A program made the position numbers and the translations under genes. From the NCBI GenBank assembly GCA_029207755.1, contig JARCOQ010000006.1, positions 7,904,013 through 7,968,012 of the forward strand: a stretch of 64,000 nt of DNA, given 5' to 3'. Of this stretch, positions 1-10,152 are shown in pieces; position 1 is the stretch's first letter, and each line of letters begins with the position of its first letter. The notes beneath the pieces are model-generated. The model had not been told where the DNA came from. It ran no database searches and saw only the letters and a program-made list of their open reading frames with translations. Origin of the DNA: Chamaea fasciata. Taxonomy: Eukaryota > Chordata > Aves > Passeriformes > Sylviidae.

Positions 1-919
1 GATCTACACCCAGAGGTCTTTCCTGGCTGCTGGCTCTGCTCTGTGTCTCCAGACCAGGCTCTTCCCAAAAATTCCCAGGGTCATGTGACTGTGGACTGAT
101 TTCAGATTTTCTCATTTATAGAAAGGAAAGTCATGATAGCTAGAATAGTGGGAAAATGCAAATTTGAAGGGCTCAGAGAAGCAGAAGATGAATGTTTGTG
201 CTGGATATTACGTTATATTTCAGTATTAAAGGAAGAAAGAGGAGGCAGTTAATTATGAGCTCATCAGTGTTTTGCCAGGTTTTCCTAGATGTGCTTCATG
301 TCTCTAAATGCATGGTGGAACACAAACTTCTTTGAAGTGTGCTGGAAAACACATTTCCCTATCTGGGTGCACCTGAAATCTGTGCTCAGCCATCTTAGGG
401 TATTTGCAACTAGTGACAGCATTTCTCAGGGTAGGTAAAATTCAGGGATCTTTCCTATTCCACAGATCTCTCATTCAAGAGCCTCATTTCTCTCTAGCAG
501 CTGCACTAAGAGCACCTGATACTCACCAGCTGGTGGCTTTCACAGCCTCTTTGGTATCTCATGAGACGTCTCCATTGCAGGGTGAATTTTGTCCCTTTTC
601 CAGAGGGGAAGAGTGGCAGGCAGAGTTGAGGAACCTAGTCATGCATGTCAGAGACACATGGCCACTACCCTGATGGGCAACACTCTCACTGAAGTCAGCA
701 GGATCTTCACCTTTTGACCTGGAACTGGGACCATTGCAGCCCATTTCAGCCTTGGGCAGGTCTGAGGGGCACACTGGTATTTGCAAACAGCAGTATGAAG
801 TGGTGATGTAGGAAGCATCCCACTAAGCTGATTTGGACCAAGCATTCTTTCAACCAATATATTTTGGCATGTGTGAGGCAGTGCATTTTCCTCACTGGTT
901 TTCCTGCTGTTGTCCCCAG

Positions 920-1012
920 CCCTCTGCAGACACGGTGAAGGAGGTGATCCAGCTCTCCAAGGACACGCTGGAGAAGATCAACAAGGCCCGCATGGAGGGA
1001 CAATACCACGAG
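920..1012 (+). CDS. SMYD1: SMYD1 coding exon (fourth from last)
   Basis: The exon is 93 bp and 31 codons. It follows the acceptor TGTCCCCAG and ends GAG before the donor GTGAGT, phase 0 on both sides. It encodes the start of the C-terminal helical domain, including the peptide SKDTLEKINKARMEG. The intron to the next exon runs 1013-2023 and shows nothing else. Confidence 0.93.
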
Positions 1013-4000
1013 GTGAGTCCTGGTGCTTCTGCTCTCTTGCTGCACACACACTGCCCGGGAAAGGAGGCCTTGTCCCCCTCTGCATTCATGATTTATGGAT
1101 GAAACAACTGTAAAGCACGACCATGTCTGAGGCATCCCAGACTAACTTCTTCTCTAGTGATGACACAAGGACAGGTGATTTCCAGCACCTCTGACTGACA
1201 CAGGTGTTGAATCCAGGGCTTCTGGGTGAAACTCATGAGTTATAGGGCAGGTATAACAAATCAGCTCTGCCTCACAAAAAGAAGAACAGTAGATTTGAGA
1301 GTGGAACAAGACTGTCAGGGGGTTTGTGTTGGTCTTTTCAGTGTTTTGTGTTGCTAATTTGTTGGGTGCTGAGGATAGGTGTGTGTTTTGGTTGAACCAT
1401 GTCCCACCTTGGAGCCCAAGCTACAAGGGCAACAAGTGAGAGAGCTCAAGTAATTTCTTTTCTTCTCCCTCTTTTGCTCACCCAGGGAATATTTAATTGT
1501 TCTCCTTAGAGAGCACTCCAGGTTGAGTAATGACCTCTGGGTTTTAACAGTCTTGGGGAAAAGGCTGAAGCTCTCTAGAACAGAAATCTGGACAGTGTCT
1601 CATGGCTAGGTCAGTGCAGCTCTGTGTCTCCAGCCCCAAGGGGTCATTAAGAGTATTCCTTGCACTGATTATTTTCAGGGGGCTGGGTGGATGGCACTGG
1701 GGTGTAAGGGCCATATAGGCACTTGGTATCTGAATATACCCAGCCTCCCAGAGTCTTTCTTCTCCTGAGCAGTAGACATCACTTTTTCCTCACCAGTTTT
1801 ATGAGTGTAACCCTGGGAGAGAAAGCTGTGCATGCCAATCATTTTTCTAGGCTAATGTTTCTTCACAAATCAAAGTGCATCCTCTCTTCCCCAACCTTCA
1901 TGGAGGCTGACTCAGCCTCTGGGACTGGTATGGACTGTGCAAACCACAGGGTCTTGGTGTGGCAGCTTCAGGCCCACAAGTGCTTGGACTCACCCTTCCT
2001 CTCCCTGCTTCCTCCACACTCAGGTTGTGAAGCTGTGCCGTGACTGCCTGAAGAAACAGGAGCCTGTGCTGGGGGATACAAACATCTACCTGCTGAGGAT
2101 CCTCAGCATTGCCTCCGAGGTGCTCTCCTACCTCCAGATGTTTGAGGAAGCAGCTGACTATGCCAAGAGGATGGTGGATGGCTACCTGTGAGTCTGTGCC
2201 CTACTTCTGGCAGCTCTCTGTGCTCGTGCCATGCTAAGCAGTGTGTTACAGGAGTAATTTTCTTAGTCTGCTCCCATCAGGGCAGTGGTGGTGAAATTCA
2301 TATGGGGGCCTTTTTGTACCACCAGACAGAGAAGGATCCCTTCTTGAATGCACAAGGGCTCCCAAACACCTTGATTCACTAAGCTAGAACTGGCAAATGG
2401 TTTAAGATCATCTTCCATTGGCCTTTTTGTTTTGTCTCAGAATCATCTCAGGGCTGTCCTGATAACAAGACACAGAGCCTGAGTGCAGGACAAAGAAGCT
2501 GTGACTGCAGGAGATTGCCTGTTCCCTGCACCCTGCAGGAAGGAGAGGTCACAGAGAAACCATGTTGAATGGCTCTCACTCAAGATATCCCCTCACTCCT
2601 GAATAGTACATGGATTTTGTCTTGGCTAATTATATAGTCCTGTGGTAAAAGCTTAGTGAGAATAAAGAAATTCAGGTTTAGTTCACACAGATCCAAGGTA
2701 AACCTCACACTGAAAATTATGTGCTTTATTATTACTGAGGTTTTATGACAGGACTGATGAGTATTTAACAGAAGAAAAGGAAAGAAAGAAAAATAACAGA
2801 AACTGTAGAGAAGAGAGAAAAGCTTAAATCATCATCTCATTCACTTCATTCACTCTCCTGCTGAGGGCATCTCACACTCATTATTTGTCTTTTTGGTCAG
2901 TTCTACCCCAAAAGGCCTGTTATATTTTGTTCTTTTGCAGAGGGGTGACAGATCACCTCCCTGGCTTGCAGGCCTGACAAGCAGCTTCATGTCCCAACTC
3001 TGGCTCTGAGTTAATTGACTGAGAGAAAATTCCTTCCCCTCTGTGTTCCTCAGTTTTTCAGACCATGGTGAAATCCTCACTAGTTGCCTTTCTTGCTTTA
3101 AGTGCCAATTCAAAATTCCATAGAAGCCCTTGAGGGCAGGTTTTCAGCTAAGTCCAAGCAGCTTCTAACTGCTTCGGCTTTTAATGTTGGATGTAGAGGA
3201 GAGGTTTGATTTTTGCCGCTTTAGGCATTGAAAATTCCCAGATGAAGGGATGCATCTGCAGAGCCTGAAATCAACATTTCTGGAGTCTCTGGAACCGCCT
3301 GTTTCTCTTCTTGCTTTGAATGAGAAACTGGTGATTGTTGCATTGTTTCCCGACTAAGTGTGTCAAGCTAAGCTGGTGCCAGCTGAGCTGTAGGGTCAGA
3401 TCCGTCTTCTGTTTGTGCCAAAATACTGATAGAGTATGGTGTTGTCTTGGCATGAGATGATAGAGCTTGGCTTTCTCTAAGCCAGATGTTGAACTTTCCC
3501 AGTTCACATCCCATCTTTCACAACTCTCATGTCCCTGTACAGCTCTGTCCTTGAGTAATGTGTCCTTGCCCCTTTCTAAGAAGGGCATATTTTGGGGGCA
3601 CTGGCTGCAACAGGCTCTTCACCTAAGTAAACAATCTGCTCTTTGGCAAACACATCATGTCAGTGACACTTTTGCGAACCCAGATTTCTCCTGAACTAAA
3701 ATTACCCAATGTTTTTCCAGGAAAATTTACCATCCCAACAACGCACAGCTGGGCATGGCCGTGATGCGGGCAGGAGTCACTCACTGGCACGCTGGCCTCA
3801 TTGAAGCTGGCCACGGCTTGATCTGTAAAGCCTATGCCATTCTCCTGATAACCCATGGACCTTCCCACCCAATTACCAAAGACCTGGAGGTAGGTGTCAT
3901 CTCCTGTCTTGTCTCTACTCTCTAGCTGGGCAAGATCACGGTCAAGCTGTAGAAACAACCGCCCCTAAGAGCTGAGTGACGTATTAAGTGCTGACTGCTT

Positions 4001-5482
4001 CTTACTGTGGTTTTATCTAGATTATGCTACATTTTGCTGGGAAATGCATGTCCTTTCTTACTGGAAATTTTCATCCCTGAAAAACAGCTTTTATTCTGCA
4101 CCAGAACATACATCAGAAATAGCAGCTGAGTCCCTGAATCTTCTCTGAAATTGCTGTGCCAAAAGACAGAGCCCCCCATTCTTCCAACAGGCTGATTTCA
4201 CTGCTCTCAGATGGATGGATGGTGTTGCAATTTGAGTATATCAAATCACATGTGGTGGATGTGCCCAGTTTACCACCTGATTTTCTTTATTGGTGTCCAT
4301 TCTTTATTTACCACTCCCCACCCCTTCTCAGCAGCAGTGTACTTTTTCTTCAGATGACTGATGGATACATTTCCTAGCTTAGAGTCAAGAGTGGAGATCC
4401 CAGGGAATTACATCTGCTCAGATGTGAGGAATTATTTACAATTGCAGCTGGGGATCTATCACTTCTTTAGCCCCTTATTCACTTCATGTGACCTGTTTGC
4501 TTTATAGCATTCTCCTTTATTACCCCCCAAAAATTATAGGATACCAGATGAAATCTTTTATTGATGTCATAGTCCCTATATAGCAGAGCTGTAAGCTTTA
4601 GTAGTGCAATTTTATATCTTCAGAAAAATTAATATCTACTACCTAAAGCAAACTTGTTGACTGTTTCCATATGTGTAGCAAAGAATGAGACACAGCACCT
4701 CCATTTCTGTTTCCCTTCATATTTTAGGAAGAAAATAGTGGATATATGACACATGCTTGTCTCTGTGTTCCCAAACAAAGGGTTGCATAAATGCACAGAT
4801 GGGTGTAAAAATATATCCTAGAATCCCTTCTGAGTCTCTGCTGTAATGCAGCAATGGGAATGACTGCTGATGATGAATCTTGGGGTGTAAAGTGTGTGCA
4901 ACTGTGGGACTGAGCAACCCTCTTCTCCCAATTGAGGTGACCCCCACCCTGGTGATGGGCGACCTCACTGGCCAGGCCCAGTGTGTGGATGAGAATTTCA
5001 CTCATTTCTTGGCTCTGCACAGCACCACCTCTAGGTCCTGCATCAATTTTGGGAGCATGAGGCTTCCCTGTATGTAGCCTGTGGAAAAGCTGGATCCAGG
5101 AAAGGCTGATGCCTTCTTCAGTACCCAGGCAAATGAGAGTGAGAAAGGAGCGGAGTATCTGTGTCCAGTCAGCTTTGGTCCTGCTGACACTGAGGGCAAG
5201 GTGCCTCAGTCACTGCATGGCCCAGGACGTCCCTTGGGGACAGTGCCTGATACTGGCAGTGTCTGATTCACCTGCTTCAAGGTCCGCTGTGTCACAGGAT
5301 TTGTAACCTGCTGCGTCCCTCAGGTCATGCGTGTCCAGACGGAGATGGAGCTGCGCATGTTCCAGCAGAATGAGTTCATGTATTACAAGATGAGGGAAGC
5401 TGCCCTCAAGAACCAGAAGATCCAAGTCATGCCTGAACCCAGCAATGAGAACGCACCAAGCCTCTTCCATAAAAAGGAATGA
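920..5482 (+). CDS. SMYD1: SMYD1, 3' part: last four coding exons
   Basis: SMYD1 is the striated-muscle SET/MYND lysine methyltransferase needed for sarcomere assembly and heart development. Four exons are visible: 920-1012, 2024-2187, 3721-3889 and 5324-5482. Each is bounded by AG and GT, and the phases fit (0, 2, 0). They join into one open frame of 194 residues ending in TGA, matching from memory about residues 297-490 of the 490-residue mammalian protein. This is the helical TPR-like C-terminal domain that folds against the SET core. Recognisable pieces include YHPNNAQLGMAVMRAG, THGPSHPITKDLE, NEFMYYKMREAAL and the terminal LFHKK. The SET, MYND and post-SET zinc regions are upstream of the window; positions 1-919 are the end of the preceding intron. 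No frameshift or internal stop was found. The gene converges on FABP1. Confidence 0.95.
2024..2187 (+). CDS. SMYD1: SMYD1 coding exon (third from last)
   Basis: The exon is 164 bp, entered in phase 0 after CACTCAG and left in phase 2 at the donor GTGAGT. The split Leu codon CT|G is completed by the next exon. It encodes the VVKLCRDCL helix and LSIASEVLSYLQMFEEA, a TPR-like helical pair of the SMYD C-terminal domain. The following intron (2188-3720) holds no other gene. Confidence 0.94.
3721..3889 (+). CDS. SMYD1: SMYD1 coding exon (second from last)
   Basis: The exon is 169 bp, after a pyrimidine-rich acceptor GTTTTTCCAG and before the donor GTAGGT. It completes the split Leu codon and ends in phase 0 at GAG. 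It carries the most conserved peptides of this domain, YHPNNAQLGMAVMRAG and AYAILLITHGPSHP. The following intron (3890-5323) is featureless. Confidence 0.95.
5324..5482 (+). CDS. SMYD1: SMYD1 last coding exon with stop codon
   Basis: The exon has 52 codons plus TGA at 5480-5482, after the acceptor CCCTCAG. It encodes the last helix (TEMELRMFQQNEFMYYKMRE) and an acidic/proline-containing tail ending HKKE, close to the mammalian HKKQ end. Confidence 0.95.
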   Translation, partial: VMRVQTEMELRMFQQNEFMYYKMREAALKNQKIQVMPEPSNENAPSLFHKKE

Positions 5483-5709
5483 ACCCGGAGCTTGACACCA
5501 ATTCATGCCTGCAGGGTAACATCACCTGTGGCACTTTCAAGCAGTGGGAATGTGATACAGCAATGTGATTTGTCCACAAGGATTGTTTCCAGTGGCGCAA
5601 GTCTGACAGCATGGACCTGCTGGGAGGGGAGCATCCTGAAAACTCTTCTGAGGGCTTAAAGCAGAAGAGGTCCTAGCAGAAACAACATCCCTTTTTCTAT
5701 CACTAAGGC

Positions 5710-5715
5710 ATTAAA
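5710..5715 (+). terminator. Candidate SMYD1 poly(A) signal (ATTAAA)
   Basis: ATTAAA is the commonest variant poly(A) hexamer and lies about 230 bp after the SMYD1 stop in AT-rich sequence. No AATAAA was seen between the stop and this point. Confidence 0.4.
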
Positions 5716-7075
5716 TAATCAAAGCAAAAAACCCTGTTATAAAATTATTTACATTTTTATTGGAAGCCTGTTTCTCTCTAAACATGTCCTGATTCTGAAT
5801 TCCTCTGTTAAATTTTGACTGATTTTTTCCTAAGGGGTTCTACCACTTCCTTGGGATGACATAATTTCTTTCAAGTGGTGTCCATGGGATGATAGAAGTG
5901 GGAAGCCACTTCCAAGAACATCATGTACACCTGTGGGCAATGAATGCAAACTGAACAAGACCCACAGATGGTGTTAAATTACATTTTTCTGATGAAAACC
6001 TGGTGGAAAATTATTTTGCAGCTGGCACAAGTGCAACATCAGTGGGGGCCATTTGCAAGTGAGACTAACTGGAATCCCTACATCAAGATAAGTTAAGTGA
6101 GATAAATTATTCTCCTTAGTTACAAATCAGAAAATGTCTGCAGTGATGGACATGGGGCCATGCCAGAAGCTATAGTTTGGTGCACTGGCTGTGTGAATTG
6201 TTGTGACTGGACAAGCAGTTTCCAGGGAGGGGAATCCACCATTGCTCATCCTTAGGGTAAGCTGGGGCTTTGATCTCTTAAAACCACCACAACCTGCCTT
6301 TTAACTTAGGCGTTTAATCAATTTTGCACTGAGGAAAAAAGGGATAGTCCATAGATCAGCTGCCAATGGACTGCCATCAGAACTAAGAAGAAGTCTAATG
6401 GCTAAAATTGTATTTCTAGATAAATGCATTTGTTGTCTGCCCATATGTCTCAAAATCCAACTGATTTCCTGCAGACTTTCAGTGGCAGCCAGGAGAAGAA
6501 AAGGTTTATTCAAGAATCCCCTACCTGCTCCTCAGAACAAAAGCAAGAAAACAAAACCAGGCTTTTCCTCTGACATTTCTCAGAGATTTTGCTGATGTTT
6601 CTCCAGATCTGGGTTCACTAAAGACCAACATCTGCTTTTTAGGCACTGTTTAGCTAAGCCCTTCCATTTGTCTGTTAGGTCCCTCTGCTGCCCTGTATAA
6701 CAACCCATATTGGTTCAGTCCTTGGCATGAGGATCAAGGTTGATCTGTAATTTGAAAACCTTTCCTGGGCAGAGAGGAGTCCTGGCACCAGCCTTGGAAA
6801 AGGCAGAGAAGAGGGAAGAGTTTCCTTTCCTGAGTGCAGCAGAAAACCACATCTCCATTTGGCCTGAAGTGCCAAGCAAGAGTACAGGAGATGATTTTGG
6901 TGCTCAGCCAAAGTTTTGATTTTGGTCAACAACCAGCCCATCTCCTGCCAGGAGAGAAAACCTGTATCTCACCCTGGAAGAAGTGTTTAATTCCAGTTCA
7001 ACCCAATTGATCAGGTGCAGCATGGGGTGAAGCACACACTGGATACTTGAAGGCAGTTGTGACCCTCCTGCTGGT

Positions 7076-7106
7076 GGGGATGGGTGGGGAGGAGATGGGG
7101 ATGGGG
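7076..7106 (+). other. G-quadruplex-forming G-run cluster
   Basis: Five runs of three or four G lie within 31 bases with loops of 1-7, between the SMYD1 and FABP1 3' ends. Confidence 0.65.
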
Positions 7107-7590
7107 TGGCCAGAGCCTTTAGGGCTGGATCCTACTGCAGAGGTGTGAGGATGAAGACATGGCTGGTGGCCCATGCTGCTTTCTTTCCCAACGCAGCTTT
7201 CCCACCAGGATCACTGGCACTCCCTTGACTCTGTCTAAACCACCCCAAATTCTTTGGCCCTGCTGGGCACTCTGATCTCTTTGGCCATGTCTGTAAGGAA
7301 AGGGAACAGAGTCCTTTTCCTGCCCTGTGCTCCCCAGCCCAGATCAGCCATGGGTGCAGCACCCACGGGGGCATTCCCAGCAGGATGCTGGCACCTGTCC
7401 GGAGGAAATGGCTGGAAGAACTCATCAGCCTGTGCCCTGCCTCAACTCCATTTCCCAACATGAGCACACCCTTAGCTCACTTTGTTCCCCAATTTCTACC
7501 ATTGCTTCCATGAGCTTTGAAGGCTTGTGTCTGTTTATAGTGGCGGTGAAGAAGCTGATAACAACAAAGAGGCTTCAATAAAAATTTCAT

Positions 7591-7596
7591 TTTAAT
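7591..7596 (-). terminator. Candidate FABP1 poly(A) signal (ATTAAA on minus)
   Basis: Plus-strand TTTAAT reads ATTAAA on the minus strand, 43 bp after the FABP1 stop codon. FABP1 3' UTRs are short in general, so this site fits. A plus-strand AATAAA at 7577-7582 lies on the other side, giving back-to-back poly(A) signals. Confidence 0.45.
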
Positions 7597-7638
7597 GGAC
7601 ACATTTTACATGGTAAAATACTGGCATGTGTAAGATGT

Positions 7639-7689
7639 CTAGATCCTCTTGCTGACTCTCTTGAGGGTGATGTCACCCATGGTCATTGT
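7639..7689 (-). CDS. FABP1: FABP1 exon 4 with stop codon
   Basis: The exon has 16 codons plus TAG, after the acceptor TTTTTCAG. It encodes the last barrel strand, [16 protein letters not shown], which closes the barrel. Confidence 0.95.
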   Translation of the reverse strand, partial: TMTMGDITLKRVSKRI

Positions 7690-9984
7690 CTGAAAAAGAA
7701 ATGGAAAGTGTTAGCTTTTTATGAATTTGTAGAATTGTTGAATATCTCAAGTTAGAAGGCACACATAAGGATCATCATGGTATTTTGCTCCAAACTGTAC
7801 TTAGGATCTGGTCTTGCAAATCAAAACAGGACTGGTCCCCAGTCTATCTCTTGTAAGCTGAATTTTTAAAGCTTTGGATTTCTTCATGAATACCCCAACC
7901 AGGTAGGGCATCCCTCAGCTGGGATCAGTTTGCCTCACCTTTCTTCTCTAAGAGTGCCAAGCCCTGGCACATACCTGTTCCTCATGGTGGGTGAGAACAT
8001 GCCCTCATTACCCAAAACTTTAATCAGCTGGGCCTAAACTGGGGTCTTAAAAAGTACTTTCTGGATCATACTCTAATGAGAAACTGCCTTCAGTTTCTGG
8101 CTGCAGAGCCGGTGTGCAAGCATGTGCTCTGCTCCAGCACCTCCCAGTGCCTCTGTAGCTTCCTAGGGCCAGGCCCCTGGAGGCAGCTCTGTAATTCCAG
8201 CCATTGCCCTTCTACACTTACGTAGGTAATGGTGTCTCCGTTGAGCTCGGTGACGGATTTCATTCCTTTCGCCTCTGCAACCAGTTTGTTGTTACCCTCC
8301 ATCTGCACCACAACCTGGTGGAACACAGAAGTGTTCATGTTATTGCTGGAGACCACCTCGACCCCTGCATTTTTTCCTTCCCCTGCTGCAGCAGGAGGAG
8401 ACTGCAGAGCCACCTGAGCTGTCACAAAGTCAATCTTTTTCCACCTCTAATCTTTCAGAACTCTTCCTGCCAAAAATTTTTTACCAAAACATCTCTATTC
8501 CCCTTTTCCAAATAGGATATTAAAAGAGTGGCTTCCAGTGTTTTCCAAAGTGACTGTTAAAATAGATACAGAAAAGCAAGGCTTCTTCTGCAGGAAGTGC
8601 AATACATTAATTAATATCTGGGGTACGGTCAGTCCCTTTGCTCAGAGGAAATGGCTGGAAAGGAAATTTAATGTCCCTGAGCCCCCACGGCCCTGGCAGG
8701 GGAGGGGCTGCTCACTCACCTTCACTTTCTGTCCATTCATCAGCTCTATCTCACTCTCCTCCCCGATGGTGAACTGGTTTTTGATCACTTTGGAGCCAGT
8801 GGTCACAGTCATCGTGAACTTTTTCCCATCCTGAACAATTTCTGAGACGCTCTTGAGGTCCTTGCCCTTCTGGATCTGTTCCTCAGGGAGCCCTGCCCAG
8901 GAGCAAGAGACATTGAGTGAATGGTGGAGCCATGTGTGGGCAGATTGCTGCCGCTGAACAAATCAATGTAGCAGGATTTGGGGGCCTACAGTTGGGAAAA
9001 TATCTATTCTAGTGATGAAAAACCTTTCAATAAAGATGCTTCCCCAACAGCCATATGTCCCTGAGTCCGCTGGGGAGGAAGATTAATACTATCATGCTGA
9101 GTTTTGGGTGGGAACTAGACATGTCCCGTGTCTTGCTGACCTGAGTGGGAGCAGAAACATCACCTCTCTGTCTAAGAATAAATCCTGCTTTCCTTCCTTC
9201 ACTGACAGGCAAGGAAAAATGCATTAAATCAAGACAGAATAAAGGAACAAAGTGGGTTTTTTGATGTGATTCAGGGTTCCTCAGAACCAGCTTATAAAAT
9301 CTTCTCCCAAAGCCTGAAGGTGACCTGACAGATAGAGCCCTTCTGGCACATAACTGTACAGAAATAGTACAAAGCCCCCTGGATCCCGGCAGGACCACAT
9401 TCCCTGTCACAGACACAAGTGGAAGTCTATCAGAACCATTCAACATTTTGCATTTAAACAACACCAACTCTTCTGATGAATGGCGAGATGTGAGGCTTTG
9501 CAGCATCGCAGCACAGTGGCTGAGCAATGTCCTGCTTGCCCTCGAATTACACAGCCTGATGGAGCAGATCTGCAGTGCTCCTAAGCCACCAAGGTCCTGC
9601 TGTCTTATCACATGCGTGCAGCACTCAGCCACACTGGCCAGTGGCTGCAGAACCTGCCAGGGCTGACTTCCCGCAAGCCATAAAAACTTCACCCATCATC
9701 TCTTGACTCCCAGCCCCAGCCAGGGAGATGCTTTCTCTGCTGAGATCACATCCCCACCAAAGACGTTTAAAATCCCAAGAATTACAAGGTGACAGACAGA
9801 AATAGGAAATCTCACAGATGTCTCAATCTACATTATCAGCACATCAGCACAGTTGGCTGCCAGCAATCAGTGGGATATGCAGAGACAAAGCAGCACAGAG
9901 CACACACAGGCACTTACCAATGGCTCTCATAAAGGGCTCAAAGTTTTCCTGGGACTGGAGCTCGTATTTTCCAGTGAAGCTCAT
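7639..9984 (-). CDS. FABP1: FABP1, liver fatty acid-binding protein, complete
   Basis: FABP1 is the cytosolic ten-stranded beta-barrel carrier of long-chain fatty acids, acyl-CoA and bile acids in hepatocytes and enterocytes. Four minus-strand exons are seen: 9918-9984, 8720-8892, 8222-8314 and 7639-7689. They have the classic FABP layout of 67, 173, 93 and 51 bp with phases 1, 0, 0. Together they encode 127 aa plus TAG, the usual length. The start [19 protein letters not shown] is the FABP N-terminal strand. Exon 2 gives [11 protein letters not shown], exon 3 the [14 protein letters not shown] segment, and the C-terminus reads LKRVSKRI, all close to chicken L-FABP as I remember it. No defects were found. 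Intron 1 (8893-9917) contains a 221-codon chance frame that is not supported as a gene. Confidence 0.97.
8222..8314 (-). CDS. FABP1: FABP1 exon 3
   Basis: The exon is 93 bp and 31 codons in phase 0. It encodes strands F-I including [20 protein letters not shown] and ends at TAC before the donor GTAAGT. Confidence 0.96.
8720..8892 (-). CDS. FABP1: FABP1 exon 2
   Basis: The exon is 173 bp, the invariant size of exon 2 in the FABP family. It completes Gly23 and runs to Lys80, ending at the donor GTGAGT. It covers the helix-turn-helix lid exit and strands B-E (for example [20 protein letters not shown]). Confidence 0.96.
9918..9984 (-). CDS. FABP1: FABP1 exon 1 (coding part)
   Basis: The start ATG is the complement of CAT at 9982-9984. 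The exon encodes 22 codons plus one base and ends at a perfect donor GTAAGT (complement of 9912-9917). The start is chosen because it gives the conserved FABP N-terminus and lies about 65 bp from the TATA box. Confidence 0.95.
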
Positions 9985-10048
9985 GGTGGAAAGGTTCTCT
10001 GTGCTCCTAACACAAGAGAAGGTGCCGTGCTGGTTAGCAGAGCTTGGT

Positions 10049-10152
10049 TTTATATCATCCTTCTGCCTTAAAAATCGTTCAGAGGTAAGATGATGTAATT
10101 GGTTTATGGGCGTGTTATGGGCAAACATTAACGTAAAACTGGGCAATGGTCA
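10049..10152 (-). promoter_or_regulatory. FABP1 proximal promoter: TATA, CCAAT, CDX-like, FOXA/HNF1-half, DR1
   Basis: Read on the minus strand, TATAAA (10049-10054) lies about 65 bp before the ATG, predicting a start site near 10020. CCAAT is at 10098-10102, near -75, followed by a CDX-type site (plus TTTATGG, 10103-10109). A FOXA core TGTTTGC abuts a GTTAAT HNF1 half-site (10121-10132). A DR1 nuclear-receptor element, plus TGGGCAATGGTCA, is at 10140-10152. DR1 sites bound by PPAR/RXR or HNF4 and HNF1 sites are known in mammalian FABP1 promoters. The match here is by motif only. Confidence 0.75.

Larger units (their letters stand above)
5483..7638 (+). other. SMYD1 3' UTR and SMYD1-FABP1 convergent spacer
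   Basis: This 2.2 kb stretch lies between the SMYD1 stop and the FABP1 stop on the opposite strand. A weak poly(A) hexamer ATTAAA is at 5710-5715. The first canonical plus-strand AATAAA is at 7577-7582, so the SMYD1 3' UTR could be about 0.25 or about 2.1 kb long. A G-run cluster is at 7076-7106. No coding sequence is recognised. Confidence 0.5.

Noticed and set aside
9027..9692. Long minus-strand open frame (221 codons) in FABP1 intron 1
   Set aside because: It lies wholly within an intron on the same strand as FABP1. It resembles no family I know, has no promoter or poly(A) context, and its composition is not protein-like.
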